From NCBI RefSeq assembly GCF_003858395.1, contig NZ_QWEV01000005.1, positions 3,348,001-3,412,000 on the forward strand: a stretch of 64,000 nucleotides of DNA, given 5' to 3'. Origin of the DNA: Acidipila sp. EB88. GTDB taxonomy: Bacteria > Acidobacteriota > Terriglobia > Terriglobales > Acidobacteriaceae. Each line of letters starts with the position of its first letter. Position 1 is the stretch's first letter. Positions 43,797 to 53,951 of this stretch are shown here, one piece after another. The notes beneath the pieces are model-generated. The model saw only the letters and a list, made by a program, of their open reading frames with translations, made no database searches and was not told the DNA's origin. A program made the translations under genes and the position numbers.

Positions 43797-44910
43797 CCCA
43801 AATATCGCCATTATCGGTGGGGGCCCTGGAGGTCTGACTGCCGCTGTCATTCTGCATAAAGCCGGATGGAACGTCCGAGTCTTTGAGGCCGACGCCTCAG
43901 AACATGCGCGATCTCAGGGAGGGACTCTGGATCTGCATGCGGATTCAGGTCAAGTTGCTCTTGAGCGTGCAGGACTTCTTCATGAGTTCCGAAGCATCGC
44001 TCGCCATGAGGATCAGGGGACCCGATCCATCAACTGGCAGACGGGCAGTACACTACCAGCTGTGCCACGGGACGACTCCGGTGCTGATCGACCTGAAATC
44101 GACCGTGGGGTTCTGCGAGGTATGCTTCTGCGGGCACTGCCCGAGGAGCTTATGGAATGGAACAGTGCGCTCACAAGCGTCGAACAGAATGAAGACGGTT
44201 CTTTCACGTTGTACTTCCGCGATAGGCTGTCCCATGTCGCCGATGTTGTGATCGGAGCAGACGGGGCTTGGTCGGTCGTTCGACAGTACCTGACCGCGGC
44301 TGAGCCCATCTACACCGGGGTTACCTTCATGGAAGGCTGGATTGAAGACCCTACACCTGAGCAAGCTGGATTAGTGGGAAATGGATCCATGTTTTCATTC
44401 GGGCCCTCACAAGTGCTTGTCGCCCAGAAGAACGGCAGGGGCCGTATTTGTGTTTATGCTGCGCTGAAGCAGCCGAAAGACTTACTTCGGCGACGACTTG
44501 AGAGAGACAGCGCAAATGTGGTGGTGGAAGAGGCCTTTCAGGATTGGGCTGCTCCCTTACGTAGCCTGATCTCCGCCTGTCGGAAGTTTGTACCTCGATC
44601 CATCAACCACCTGCCTCTCGGCTTCGGATGGCCGCAACAGGATTCAATCACTCTGGTCGGAGATGCTGCGCACCTCATGCCGCCTCTAGGTGTCGGCGTT
44701 AACCTTGCCATGCTCGACGCTTCGGACGTGGCTCTAGCGATCACGGAGGGCAGCGATCTGAGGGAATCCATACGGAATTCGGAGTTAAAGGTTCGGGTGA
44801 GAGGTGGCGAACTGATGACGCAGACAATCTCCGCCTTCGACGAATGGTTCGCTTCTGAGGGTGAACCACTTATCGAAAAGGGCCACGATAGTTCAAGCGT
44901 CGATTGGTAA
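43786..44910 (+). CDS. FAD-dependent monooxygenase, TetX-like
   Basis: A 374-residue class A flavoprotein monooxygenase. FAD-binding motifs: IAIIGGGPGGLTAAVILHKAG at the N-terminus, VVIGADGAWSVVRQ in the middle, and LVGDAAHLMPPLGVGVNLAMLD for the second FAD contact. ATG 43786 is chosen because of CAGGAG upstream. Enzymes of this type hydroxylate aromatic or polyketide substrates; the closest layout is that of TetX-type tetracycline monooxygenases, but resistance cannot be claimed from sequence alone. It is the second gene of a MarR operon, which suggests induction by a toxic small molecule. Confidence 0.88.
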   Translation: MKPSPNIAIIGGGPGGLTAAVILHKAGWNVRVFEADASEHARSQGGTLDLHADSGQVALERAGLLHEFRSIARHEDQGTRSINWQTGSTLPAVPRDDSGADRPEIDRGVLRGMLLRALPEELMEWNSALTSVEQNEDGSFTLYFRDRLSHVADVVIGADGAWSVVRQYLTAAEPIYTGVTFMEGWIEDPTPEQAGLVGNGSMFSFGPSQVLVAQKNGRGRICVYAALKQPKDLLRRRLERDSANVVVEEAFQDWAAPLRSLISACRKFVPRSINHLPLGFGWPQQDSITLVGDAAHLMPPLGVGVNLAMLDASDVALAITEGSDLRESIRNSELKVRVRGGELMTQTISAFDEWFASEGEPLIEKGHDSSSVDW

Positions 44911-45028
44911 TGTAGGTCGCACAGGCGGAAGGTTGCCGCGCAGACGCCATTTCCGAGATCGCTGCCCGCTGACTGGTGTGAGCGGCGTTTACGGGTAGCT
45001 ACGATCCCTCTGCGGCCCGTATATTTGG

Positions 45029-46225
45029 GTGAACATGACCGTGACCTCTCCCGGGGTGCCGAAATCGGCCTATTATGTGGCGCTAGATGGCCTGCGCGCA
45101 CTTGCAGTGATCATGGTGTTCTTCCAGCACTATGGTGCTGGTCACGCTTTCATCTTCGGTTGGGGATGGACTGGGGTCGACATCTTCTTCGTGCTGTCCG
45201 GCTTCCTCATAACGGGAATTCTCTATGACAGCCAAGCGAAGAGCCGTCGATACCGAGATTTCTATATCCGGCGTACCCTCCGAATCTTTCCGCTCTACTA
45301 CTTCGTTTGGGCTGTGGTCCTCCTCCTGGCGCCGCTCGCTCATTGGCAATGGAACATCCGCTGGGCGCTCTGGCCTGCTTACCTTGGCAACTACGCTCGG
45401 TTCTTCTTTCTTCATCAACCCGGCGATCCGTACCGTTTCGACAAACTGACCTTTGGTGCACCGGTCAGTTCCTGGTTCGGTTATCCATTCCATCTATACA
45501 TCGGGCACTTCTGGTCGCTGTGTGTTGAAGAACAGTTCTATTTGATCTGGCCCTTTGTCGTGTACCAGGTACGTAGACGGCAAACGCTGATCAAGATCTG
45601 CATGGCAGTGATCATCCTCAGCCCCATCGTGAGAGGCGCTCTAAGCGTAGCCCTCCCGCGCAAGCTTCTCGGAATGGAGCTGTTCTACCGGAGCCTCCCC
45701 ACTCGGCTTGACGCCTTGCTTATTGGTGGGCTCGTCGCTCTTCTATTGAGAGGGCAAGAGGAAGTTGTTTTGCGTCGGCTCCGCCGCCCACTGCTGGCGG
45801 TCTCAAGCGCACTGTTCGTTGCGCTCTACCTCGTATCCACGAAGGTGCTTGCCCTACCGCTGGAAGGTTCGGCTTCAAGTTGGATCGGTGTGTTCGGGTT
45901 CACGTTGATAGATGTCTTCGCTGCTGCGATGATCCTCGAATGTATTCATCCTGGCAGCCTGCTTGGAACGCTTCTGAGCTGGAAGCCGCTCCGTGCGCTG
46001 GGGATCGTTAGCTACGGCTTCTACGTCTACCATGACCTTCTGCACGATCTGTACTCCGACTGGGCGCATCGGATCTCAGTTCAATATGCGTATCCGCTAA
46101 CAATTCTGATCGCGTTTGCGGCGACTCTGCTCATCGCGACGCTCAGCTACAGGTTGCTTGAGAAACCCCTGCTGCGACTGAAGGACCGCTTCGCGGGTCA
46201 GGTTCACACCGCACCAACAATCTAA
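45029..46225 (+). CDS. Membrane acyltransferase, OafA/YrhL family
   Basis: A 398-residue integral membrane acyltransferase (acyltransferase 3). It has about ten transmembrane helices. Conserved features are LDGLRALAVIMVFFQHYG (with the catalytic histidine), GVDIFFVLSGFLITGIL, YIRRTLRIFPLYY with the R-x-x-R-x-x-P signature, and WSLCVEEQFYLIWP. Such proteins O-acetylate cell-surface polysaccharides or antibiotics using acyl-CoA. There is no C-terminal SGNH domain. GTG 45029 or ATG 45035 may be the start. It is transcribed alone. Confidence 0.92.
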   Translation: MNMTVTSPGVPKSAYYVALDGLRALAVIMVFFQHYGAGHAFIFGWGWTGVDIFFVLSGFLITGILYDSQAKSRRYRDFYIRRTLRIFPLYYFVWAVVLLLAPLAHWQWNIRWALWPAYLGNYARFFFLHQPGDPYRFDKLTFGAPVSSWFGYPFHLYIGHFWSLCVEEQFYLIWPFVVYQVRRRQTLIKICMAVIILSPIVRGALSVALPRKLLGMELFYRSLPTRLDALLIGGLVALLLRGQEEVVLRRLRRPLLAVSSALFVALYLVSTKVLALPLEGSASSWIGVFGFTLIDVFAAAMILECIHPGSLLGTLLSWKPLRALGIVSYGFYVYHDLLHDLYSDWAHRISVQYAYPLTILIAFAATLLIATLSYRLLEKPLLRLKDRFAGQVHTAPTI

Positions 46226-46542
46226 GACACTCGTCGGCTCCTCCAGCTGGCTATCGTCGGGACCGCGAAGTCGCACCGTGGGAAGTAACCTAGGGCCGGG
46301 AACCGACGAATGCGTCTTAAATGTCGATAACGATGGTGGTGATCCACGATACAGAATCAACGGTGTCAGACGTAAGTGTTTCCTTTTGTACAACATAGGA
46401 AACCAAGGCGGTTCGCGCTTGTCGAGAAGTGTTCTACGCGGTGGATAGGCGGAGGGACCACAGCCGCCCTGGCCCGACTTCTCACAGCGGCGTTTCTCGT
46501 TCCCTACCCTAAAGTCAATGTTGAACGGTATTGTGGGTAAGC
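46226..46542 (+). other. Intergenic, promoter region
   Basis: About 315 bp between the acyltransferase and the exported protein gene, with no supported gene and no clear terminator. Confidence 0.3.
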
Positions 46543-47541
46543 ATGAGGCGTCTTCCGCGTTTTCTCTCCTTCATAGTGCTGGCTGTTCTGGTTGTCACCC
46601 CGCAAGGCTCTTCTACCGCGCAGGTTCCGCAAGACGTCACAGGTCAGTGGATGCTCCAGCTTGGGAGGCGCACACTCTTCGTATTAGTTTTGGAGCCTTC
46701 GAACGGGCAAGCAGGACCTATTACGGGCAGCATGTCACGACCGGCACACTTCACCACTGCGGATGCTGTTTCGTTCTCGGATGTTCAAGGCCCGACGGAG
46801 GTGGATCGGATCGTGGCTTCGCGTTGGGAAGGGAACGTGCTGTCCTTCACAACGCAGAACCCGAAGGACGCTAGCGACAAAACAATCTACAGATTGACTC
46901 CTAAGGACAAAGATGACGTTCAGTTAAGAATTGAAGGTGTTCCCCTGCCTCCGCTCACATTCGTGAGACCGCAAGGGGATGCGACTGTATCGCAGGATTG
47001 GCATTCGGGCCAAAGGTATTCCCCGGACGATGACGCCCCGTCGAATCCGGCAATGAAGAAGATCTTCGATGAAGACCAGCGAGTTCGACTGTCCTACCCG
47101 AATATCGACTGGCCATCGGTCAACAAGTCCGACGCGATACGACGCACTGAAACCATGAAGCTTCTTACGGATGGTGCGCTCCATTCCGGAGAGGACTTCA
47201 CCTGGGCTGCCCATATCTTTCAGCACGGTTCCGGCCCGGACGACTTCTTGCTAGCGCACACCTTGGCAATCGTCGCGGTTCGGAAAGGATACAGCGATGC
47301 GACCTGGATCGCATCCGCAACGCTGGACCGCTACTTGCAATCCATTAAACAGCCCCAAATATATGGCACTCAATTCATCACGCCTGATGGGAAACCCACA
47401 GCGCAAGACCCTTACAATCGAGTCCTGATCCCAGATGCTCTTCGCCGCCAGCTTGAGGTGCCTGACCTTGCAGCGCAGCAAACCCAACGTCAGCAGTACG
47501 ACACTCAGCGTCATATCGGCAGCAAAGATGAGAAGCCATGA
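46543..47541 (+). CDS. Exported protein with DUF6624-like C-terminus
   Basis: A ~332-residue protein from ATG 46543; a TTG at 46531 is less likely. A signal peptide (LSFIVLAVLVVTPQGSSTAQ) leads to a beta-rich N-terminal domain (DVTGQWMLQLGRRTLFVLVLE, residues ~35-150). A helical C-terminal part follows, with IFDEDQRVRLSYP, LHSGEDFTWAAHIFQHG and LAHTLAIVAVRKGYSDATWIAS. This helical part resembles the DUF6624 family, often found in exported proteins of soil bacteria. The reaction is unknown. Confidence 0.7.
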   Translation: MRRLPRFLSFIVLAVLVVTPQGSSTAQVPQDVTGQWMLQLGRRTLFVLVLEPSNGQAGPITGSMSRPAHFTTADAVSFSDVQGPTEVDRIVASRWEGNVLSFTTQNPKDASDKTIYRLTPKDKDDVQLRIEGVPLPPLTFVRPQGDATVSQDWHSGQRYSPDDDAPSNPAMKKIFDEDQRVRLSYPNIDWPSVNKSDAIRRTETMKLLTDGALHSGEDFTWAAHIFQHGSGPDDFLLAHTLAIVAVRKGYSDATWIASATLDRYLQSIKQPQIYGTQFITPDGKPTAQDPYNRVLIPDALRRQLEVPDLAAQQTQRQQYDTQRHIGSKDEKP

Positions 47542-47747
47542 CCAATCCGCAGACAATCGGTCGGTATCTCTAGGCGGTTAATAAAGCAAGTTCCTTTGTG
47601 TTTCCTTGATGCACTAAAAGCTGTTGACAGAGCGATCGTTGAGCAGAACAGCACCTTGAACCTCTCTGAGACCGAATGGTTCCTTTCGCATCTGATGATA
47701 ATGAACGGCCGCGAGATGCGTCTAGTTTTGGCTCTTAGGAGGAGTCT

Positions 47748-48341
47748 ATGAGCAAGGGTGAGGACACACGTCAGCGCATCGTGGAGATCGCTGCGCCCCT
47801 CTTCAACGAACGAGGCTTTGCCGGATGCTCTATGGCCGATGTGATGGAAGCCACTGGGCTTGAAAAGGGCGGCATATACAGGCACTTCGATTCGAAAGAA
47901 GCCCTCGCCGTGGAGGTCCTGAAGTATTCCGTGCGCCAAGCTTCCATTATGCGGAGCACAGAACTAAGTGACATTCCAAGTGCCATTGGCAAGTTGCGTC
48001 ATGTCATCGGTCACTTCGTCGAGCGCCCTTCGCCGGTACGCGGCGGATGCCCGCTGCTCAATGCTGCCGTAGACTCGGACAATGGCAACTCGGCGCTCCG
48101 ACTTCTGGCGAAGCGGGCCTTCGCGGATTGGCGCCGCAGCTTAGCCGAAGTGGTAGAGGCAGGCGTACGTAGCGGCGAGTTAAAGCCGGATGTCCAGGCC
48201 GATGAAGTCGCGGACTTCATTGTCGCGAGCCTGGAAGGGGCTCTCGTCCTCAGCAGATTAGAGCGCGGGCGAGCGCCTTTGCGCCGGGTTCAGAACATGC
48301 TTGAGCTTGTTCTCTCCTCCCTTCGGTTATGCAGTCTCTGA
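47748..48341 (+). CDS. TetR-family transcriptional regulator
   Basis: A 197-residue repressor with the N-terminal TetR helix-turn-helix (TRQRIVEIAAPLFNERGF, MADVMEATGLEKGGIYRHF) and a TetR_C ligand-binding domain. The recognition helix with GLEKGGIYRHF is very typical. TAGGAGGAG precedes ATG 47748. It is convergent with, and 34 bp from, the DHA2 transporter on the other strand, so it may respond to the same compounds, although it does not share that promoter. Confidence 0.92.
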   Translation: MSKGEDTRQRIVEIAAPLFNERGFAGCSMADVMEATGLEKGGIYRHFDSKEALAVEVLKYSVRQASIMRSTELSDIPSAIGKLRHVIGHFVERPSPVRGGCPLLNAAVDSDNGNSALRLLAKRAFADWRRSLAEVVEAGVRSGELKPDVQADEVADFIVASLEGALVLSRLERGRAPLRRVQNMLELVLSSLRLCSL

Positions 48342-48375
48342 GGGAGAGTAGCCGTAATCCCAACCACCCGGCCGC

Positions 48376-49989
48376 TCAGTGGTTTGCTGGTGCCTTTCCA
48401 CCGACCTTGAACTGCTTGGTCAGCAGCACAAGAGGCGCAGCGACCAGTGTCACCATTCCGAGAATAACGAAGCAATCCATAAACGCAAGCATCAAGGTCT
48501 GGTCGTGGAGTTGTTGATTCACTCGGGCATAGGCAGCTGTCAATGCGTCGGTATGCGAAAAGCCATGCGTCTGCAGGTATGCCGCTGTTTGTTGGATGGT
48601 GTCCTGAAGCATCCCTGAGGATGCGGGCAGATTATTGCCGACTCGCGCCTGATGAAAGCTCTGCCGGCGTTCGCTGACGGTGGTGATCAACGCAATCCCA
48701 AAGCTGCCACCCCAGTTGCGAAAGAAGTTCGTGAGCGATGACGCTTTGTTGTTCTGTGCAGGGCTGAGTTGCGAATAGGCGATTACACTCAGGGGAACGA
48801 AGAAGAAGGCGTAGCCAAGGCCCTGCAAAGCACGTGCCCATGCGTAGTGGCTGTAGTCTGTCTGCAGGGTAAAGCGGCTGTAATGCAGAAATGACAAGCC
48901 GACGACGATCAAGGCACCGAAGAGCAGGATGCGTGGATGAATGATGCCACGCTGCACGAGCTGGGCTCCCACAGGTGCGAGCAGCGTGATGACGAAAGCA
49001 CCCGGGCCAAGTACCAGCCCAGCATCGATGGCGCGATATCCATAGAGGGTCTGCAGGATCTGCGGAATCATTGTCGTCGAAGCAAAGAGGCCAACACCGA
49101 AAACGAAGTAGAAGACGTTTGCAATGGCGAAGTTGCGGACCTTCAGCATTCTGAAATCGATCACCGGATCAGGATGATGGAGCTCCCAGAAGATAGCGGC
49201 AGTAATGCAGCTGACGCCGATGACAAACATCCAAAGGATGAATGCCGAACCGAACCAGTCGTCGATCTGCCCGCGATCGAGCAGGATCTCGAGTGCCGCT
49301 GAGCCTAGCGCTATCAAGGCGATACCGACACCATCGATCTGCAGCTTCCCTTCTTTTCTCGCAGTGCTTCGTTCCGCTGCGAACGAAGGTGGGTCATGCA
49401 CGAAGCGATTTGTCAGAAACAAGGAGACGAGACCGACCGGGATATTGATGAAAAAGATCCAGCGCCAGTTGTAATTGTCCGTAATCCATCCACCCAGTAC
49501 AGGGCCGATCGCAGGCGCCGTGACAATAGCAATGGTGTAGAGAGCAAAGGCGGAAGCGCGCTTAGCCGGCGGAAAGCTATCAACCAGGATAGCCTGCTCT
49601 ACTGGAGCCAGACCGCCACCGCCAATCCCTTGCAGAACTCGCGCAAGCAGCATGATGTTGAGGCTTGGCGCGATGCCACAAAAGAAGGACGTAATCGTGA
49701 AAAGAGCGACGCAGGACATGTAGTAGTTCTTGCGTCCAAAGACTCGAGAAAGCCACGCCGACATGGGAAGAACGACTGCATTGGCAACAAGATATGTGGT
49801 GAGGATCCAGGTCACTTCGTCGTATGAACGGCCGAGGCCACCCGCGATATAGGGTAGGGAGACGTTTGCGATCGAGGTGTCGAGCAACTCCATGAAGGTT
49901 GCGATCGTCACGGTGAGTGCCACAACCCATGGGTTGATGCCGGATTGCCGAACCGCTTCGTGAGGCATCAAGCCGGTGGTAGTCGCCAT
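48376..49989 (-). CDS. DHA2-family MFS drug efflux transporter
   Basis: A 537-residue transporter with 14 transmembrane helices, the EmrB/QacA type. Motif D1-like MELLDTSIANVSLPYIAGGLG and motif C-like APAIGPVLGGWITDNYNWRWIFFINIPVG identify the drug:H+ antiporter-2 group (shown in part). A large last loop before helix 14 carries the SFHQARVGN region typical of EmrB. It would act in the inner membrane, alone or with an EmrA-type adaptor, which is not present here. A TetR gene converges at its 3' end; no divergent regulator adjoins its start. Confidence 0.95.
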   Translation of the reverse strand: MATTTGLMPHEAVRQSGINPWVVALTVTIATFMELLDTSIANVSLPYIAGGLGRSYDEVTWILTTYLVANAVVLPMSAWLSRVFGRKNYYMSCVALFTITSFFCGIAPSLNIMLLARVLQGIGGGGLAPVEQAILVDSFPPAKRASAFALYTIAIVTAPAIGPVLGGWITDNYNWRWIFFINIPVGLVSLFLTNRFVHDPPSFAAERSTARKEGKLQIDGVGIALIALGSAALEILLDRGQIDDWFGSAFILWMFVIGVSCITAAIFWELHHPDPVIDFRMLKVRNFAIANVFYFVFGVGLFASTTMIPQILQTLYGYRAIDAGLVLGPGAFVITLLAPVGAQLVQRGIIHPRILLFGALIVVGLSFLHYSRFTLQTDYSHYAWARALQGLGYAFFFVPLSVIAYSQLSPAQNNKASSLTNFFRNWGGSFGIALITTVSERRQSFHQARVGNNLPASSGMLQDTIQQTAAYLQTHGFSHTDALTAAYARVNQQLHDQTLMLAFMDCFVILGMVTLVAAPLVLLTKQFKVGGKAPANH

Positions 49990-50363
49990 AAACCCCTTTC
50001 AATAAGCGACCGTGTGGTCTCTTGTGCATCTGATTAAAGGGAGGCCACAGTCGGTGCAATAACTTTCAGGGAATTGACTGAAATGCTTTTGTGGACCCAG
50101 CTCACCTTAGAAAGAGGTTTGCTCACCGGTGAGTGCAGGGAATGACCTGCGCGCTCATGGGCGTTTGAGTCCGGGCCGGCCGGTCGGGGTGTACTCGATA
50201 AGGCGCAACCGAGGTGGAAGGCTGTACAGCATCACTCTGCAAGCGAACTTGGAGACGCGAAGTTCAACTCCTGCTCCGTAGCAGGACGACCTGCTACAAC
50301 GGGTCATCAATAGCTAGAAGTTCGCCATCGTGTGGTGGCAAGTCATTATAAAAGTTTGAAGGG
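49990..50363 (-). other. Divergent promoter region
   Basis: About 370 bp between the transporter and the broken fabF gene. It must hold both promoters; no gene is supported. Confidence 0.35.
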
Positions 50364-51510
50364 ATGAGGAACGAGGGTCGTGTTGTTGTTACAGGCGTGG
50401 GGCTCGTTAGCCCCGTGGGTATCGGAATAGAGCAGACATGGACGGCACTGCGTGAGGGTCGATCCGGGATCGCTCCCATCCAGCTTTTTGATGCTTCCGC
50501 ATTTCCTTGCCGCTTTGCTGGTGAAGTCAAAGACTTCGACCCTGAGGTCTTCATCGAACGCAAGGATGTGAAGAAGATGGGCCGTTTCATTCAGTTCGCG
50601 CTCGCCGCGACCCAGTTTGCTATGACTGACTCTGGGCTGAAGATGGCTGAGGAGGATGCGGAACGAGTCGGCGTTTATGTCGGTAGCGGGATTGGTGCTT
50701 TTGAGGTAATCGAGCGAGAACAGGAGAAGCTGCTGTCAAGGGGACCGGACGTGTGTCGCCGTTCTTCATCAATGCGTCCATCGTCAATCTGGCATCGGGA
50801 CAGATCTCGATTCAATATGGGGCCAGCGGACCAAACCTGACGTGCTCCACCGCTTGTACAACGGGTGCACATGCCATTGGTGAAGCGTGGCATGTAATTC
50901 GCCGAGGTGATGCTGATGCAATGATCTGCGGCGGCAGCGAAGCGGCAGTTACTCCGCTTTCCGTTGCGGGTTTCGCCGCTATGCGAGCGCTCTGGACGCG
51001 AAACGACCGCCCTCAGACAGCCTCACGTCCGTGGGATAAGAGCCGTGACGGTTTTGTGGTGGGTGAAGGTGCCGGAATATTGATCTTGGAGTTGCTGGAA
51101 CATGCGCAAAGCCGGGGTGCGAAGATTCTGGCCGAACTGGTCGGATATGCCGCAAACTCTGACGCATTCCATACCAATGCCCCGCCGGAGGACGGCAGAG
51201 GCGTGGGTCGCGTTATGCAGCTTGCCATCAAGCGCGCTGAGCTTCGATCCGAAGGTATTCAGTACCTCAATGCGCATGCCACCTCAACACCGCTAGGAGA
51301 CTTCGCAGAAGCTCAGGCAATTATGGATACCTTCGGACGGTTTCAAAGACTTTGGCGGTCAGTTCGACTAAATCCATGACGGGCCATCTACTGGCAGGGG
51401 TCGGTAGTCTCGAGGCCGGAATCACGGTACTAGCGCTGCGGGATCAAATAGTTCCTCCACGACAAACCTCGAGGACAGCGGCCGCAGCCACTGGGTCGTC
51501 ACAGCCCTGA
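50364..51510 (+). pseudogene. fabF: 3-oxoacyl-ACP synthase II (fabF), multiply frameshifted
   Basis: The first frame encodes the FabF N-terminus (RVVVTGVGLVSPVG) up to ~50745. Loss of one base (GACCGT to GACGT near 50748) shifts it. Similarity resumes from 50753 with VSPFFINASIVN, the nucleophile motif STACTTGAHAIGEA and the catalytic His in [11 protein letters not shown]. Near 51340 a second shift is needed to read [23 protein letters not shown], and near 51455 a third to continue. The final GFGGTNA motif is not found. All catalytic residues were once present, so an intact KAS II gene must exist elsewhere if this was essential. Confidence 0.88.
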
Positions 51511-51593
51511 CGCTTCTACCTGGCTCTTTCGAATCGACACCGTCGCAATAGACAAGTCATTGCGTCCCTTGGTCTTATACCTGCGGAGCACGC

Positions 51594-53816
51594 ATGCCAC
51601 GAATCCTTTGCGCCAGTCTTCTTTTGATCACCTCCGCCCTTGGCCAGGTCTTGGCCCAGACTTCCATGGATCCGGTCTCGCAAGTGGATCCTTTCATCGG
51701 CACGCAAACCAGCGCGCTCAAGGACAATGGCAACACCGTACCCGGCGCGACGCTTCCGTTCGGCATGCTCTACTGGAGCCCCGACCCGATCGAAGGGATC
51801 TACCGCTACGAGCAGCCAGTGACAAGGGGTTTCAGCCTCATGCACCTGAGCGGCCCGGGCTGTGGCGTGTACGGTGACGTGCCCATCTTTCCGATGCTCG
51901 GCTTGCCCGCGCAGCCTCCTCCAGCACTGCCCTTACCGTACCAGGCAAGGTTTCGCCATGAAGATGAGGTCGCGCAACCAGGCTACTACTCTGTAAAGCT
52001 CGACTCGGGAGTCGACATCAGCATGGCCGCTGGCCTTCACTCGGGTATCAGCGAGGTGCGCTACCCTGCTGGCGGCGACGAGCACACACTGCTGCTCGAT
52101 CTCAGCCGCAATCTCACGCACGTGAGTGACGCCAGCATCCAGATCGACGGAACGCATGTTTCGGGGTCGGTGGCTAGCGGCGGTTTTTGCGGCCTGCAGA
52201 ATCACTACCGCATGTACTTCTCCCTGCGAGCCGAAGAGACACCTGCGCACGTAGGCACCTTCGATGAGCGTAGGTACGACCAGGCTGCAAAAGCAGCGCA
52301 AGGACCCCGTGCCGGCGGTTATCTTTCCTTCTCTCCGGCCACCGCCATTGTGCACTTCAAGGTCGGCCTCTCTTTTGTGAGTGCCGCCAATGCCGAAGCC
52401 AACCTGGCGCAGGAGATCCCCGGCTGGGACCTTGAGAAGGTCAGGCAGGCAGCCCGTTCCACCTGGGCCGACGCGCTTTCGCACGCGGTCGTCTCCGGGG
52501 GCAGCGCGGATGAACGCAAGGTTTTCTACACTGCCATGTACCACTCCCTGCTTCACCCCACTATCTTCAGCGACACCAACGGCGAGTACCTGGGGTTCGA
52601 CGAGAAGGTTCACGTAGCCAAGGGGCGGCAGCAGTACGCGAACTACTCAGGGTGGGATATCTACCGAAGCCAGGTACAGCTCATCACCATGTTTTTCCCC
52701 AAGGTCGGCAGCGACATCGCGCAATCGCTTGTCGCGGATGCTGAAGAAGGCGGCGGATTGCCTATCTGGCCTGTGGGGAACGATGAGAGCAGCTGCATGG
52801 TCGGCGACCCATCCGACGGTATCCTCGCCAGCGTGTACGCCTTCGGCGGTCACGACTTCAACGCACCAGCTGCGTTGCAGGCGATGATACGCGGCGCTTC
52901 GGATCCTTCCGTGCACAGCCGCCTCTATCCCGAACGGCCCGGACTCGCCGAGTTTCTTTCCCGTGGATTTATCTCGGAATCCCCGGAGCATCCCGGTTCG
53001 GCATCTGTAACTCTGGAAGATGAGAGTGCGGATTTCGCCATTGCGCATCTCGCGCAGGAGCTTGGTGAGAAGTCCGTCGCGCAGCAGTTTCTTCACCGCT
53101 CCGGGCAGTGGCACGCACTCTTCGACCCTGAGACACGCTACATCCGACCAAGAGATGAAAGCGGTGCCTTTCTCCCCGCTTTCAAGCCCGAGAACTACGA
53201 GGGTTTCGTTGAGGGCAATGCAGCCCAGTACACCTGGATGGTGCCGTATGATCTCGCAGGCGTGGTCCGGGCCATTGGCGGACCCGGTGCTGTGAACACA
53301 CGGCTGGATGCCTACTTCAGCCAGAACGGCAGCTACGCACTCAACCGCGGCCCTTTCTTCTACATCGCCAACGAGCCGAGCTTCGGCAATCCCTGGATCT
53401 ATAACTGGTCCGGGGCACCCTGGCGCACGCAGGAGGTCGTACGGAAAACCCTGCGCGACCTTTTCGCCGCCAATCCTGCCGGAGAGCCAGGGAATGATGA
53501 CCTGGGAGCAACTTCCTCGTGGGTGGTCTTCGCCAATCTCGGCCTATACCCGGAGATCCCCGGAGTCGCAGGCTTCACAATCAACAGCCCTGCCTTCTCA
53601 AAGATCAAGCTGAACTTCGACGGGCATGCCGTGAACATCGTTTCTCCCGGCGCTCCGGACAAACTCTATGTCCGTGGTGTCGCGGTCGACGGCAAACCAT
53701 TGCAAAACTGGTGGATCGACTGGCGAACCCTGCGGAACGCAGGCACAGTGGCGTTTGACCTCGCTTCTTCACCCAACAAGCAAGCAGGCGAAGCTCCACC
53801 ATCCTTTGCCCCGTAA
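51594..53816 (+). CDS. Secreted GH92 alpha-mannosidase
   Basis: A 740-residue exported glycoside hydrolase of family 92. Signal peptide ILCASLLLITSALGQVLAQ. The family start is DPFIGT, then NTVPGATLPFGM and LSGPGCGVYGDVPIFP. The (alpha/alpha)6 domain contains YSGWDIYRSQVQLI and EGNAAQYTWMVPYDL, which carries acid residues near the active site; NEPSFGNPWIYNWSG and NDDLGATSSWVVFANLGLYP follow. GH92 enzymes are calcium-dependent exo-alpha-mannosidases that invert the anomeric centre and act on mannan or N-glycans. It is monocistronic and followed by a hairpin at 53834-53865. Confidence 0.95.
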   Translation: MPRILCASLLLITSALGQVLAQTSMDPVSQVDPFIGTQTSALKDNGNTVPGATLPFGMLYWSPDPIEGIYRYEQPVTRGFSLMHLSGPGCGVYGDVPIFPMLGLPAQPPPALPLPYQARFRHEDEVAQPGYYSVKLDSGVDISMAAGLHSGISEVRYPAGGDEHTLLLDLSRNLTHVSDASIQIDGTHVSGSVASGGFCGLQNHYRMYFSLRAEETPAHVGTFDERRYDQAAKAAQGPRAGGYLSFSPATAIVHFKVGLSFVSAANAEANLAQEIPGWDLEKVRQAARSTWADALSHAVVSGGSADERKVFYTAMYHSLLHPTIFSDTNGEYLGFDEKVHVAKGRQQYANYSGWDIYRSQVQLITMFFPKVGSDIAQSLVADAEEGGGLPIWPVGNDESSCMVGDPSDGILASVYAFGGHDFNAPAALQAMIRGASDPSVHSRLYPERPGLAEFLSRGFISESPEHPGSASVTLEDESADFAIAHLAQELGEKSVAQQFLHRSGQWHALFDPETRYIRPRDESGAFLPAFKPENYEGFVEGNAAQYTWMVPYDLAGVVRAIGGPGAVNTRLDAYFSQNGSYALNRGPFFYIANEPSFGNPWIYNWSGAPWRTQEVVRKTLRDLFAANPAGEPGNDDLGATSSWVVFANLGLYPEIPGVAGFTINSPAFSKIKLNFDGHAVNIVSPGAPDKLYVRGVAVDGKPLQNWWIDWRTLRNAGTVAFDLASSPNKQAGEAPPSFAP

Positions 53817-53833
53817 AGGGCGCTCAATGGGAC

Positions 53834-53865
53834 TCGGCGGCAGTGTATAAGCCACTGTCCGCCGA
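53834..53865 (+). terminator. Hairpin after the GH92 gene
   Basis: TCGGCGGCAGTG and CACTGTCCGCCGA pair with a single bulge around a 7-base loop, ending ~50 bp after the stop codon. No T-run follows, so termination strength is uncertain. Confidence 0.5.
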
Positions 53866-53951
53866 CTGCCGTCCGAAAAGCTCAAGACTTAGCAGAGAGC
53901 GTATTGGTAATACTCTGCGCGGAACGGATCTCGTAGCCTAACGAAGTTCTC

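Noticed and set aside
43786-44910. Claim of tetracycline resistance for the flavin monooxygenase
   Set aside because: Only the general class A flavoprotein motifs are visible; substrate cannot be read from sequence.
51933-52613. 226-codon frame on the - strand
   Set aside because: Antisense to the GH92 gene, which has full family motifs; no ribosome-binding site or recognisable content.
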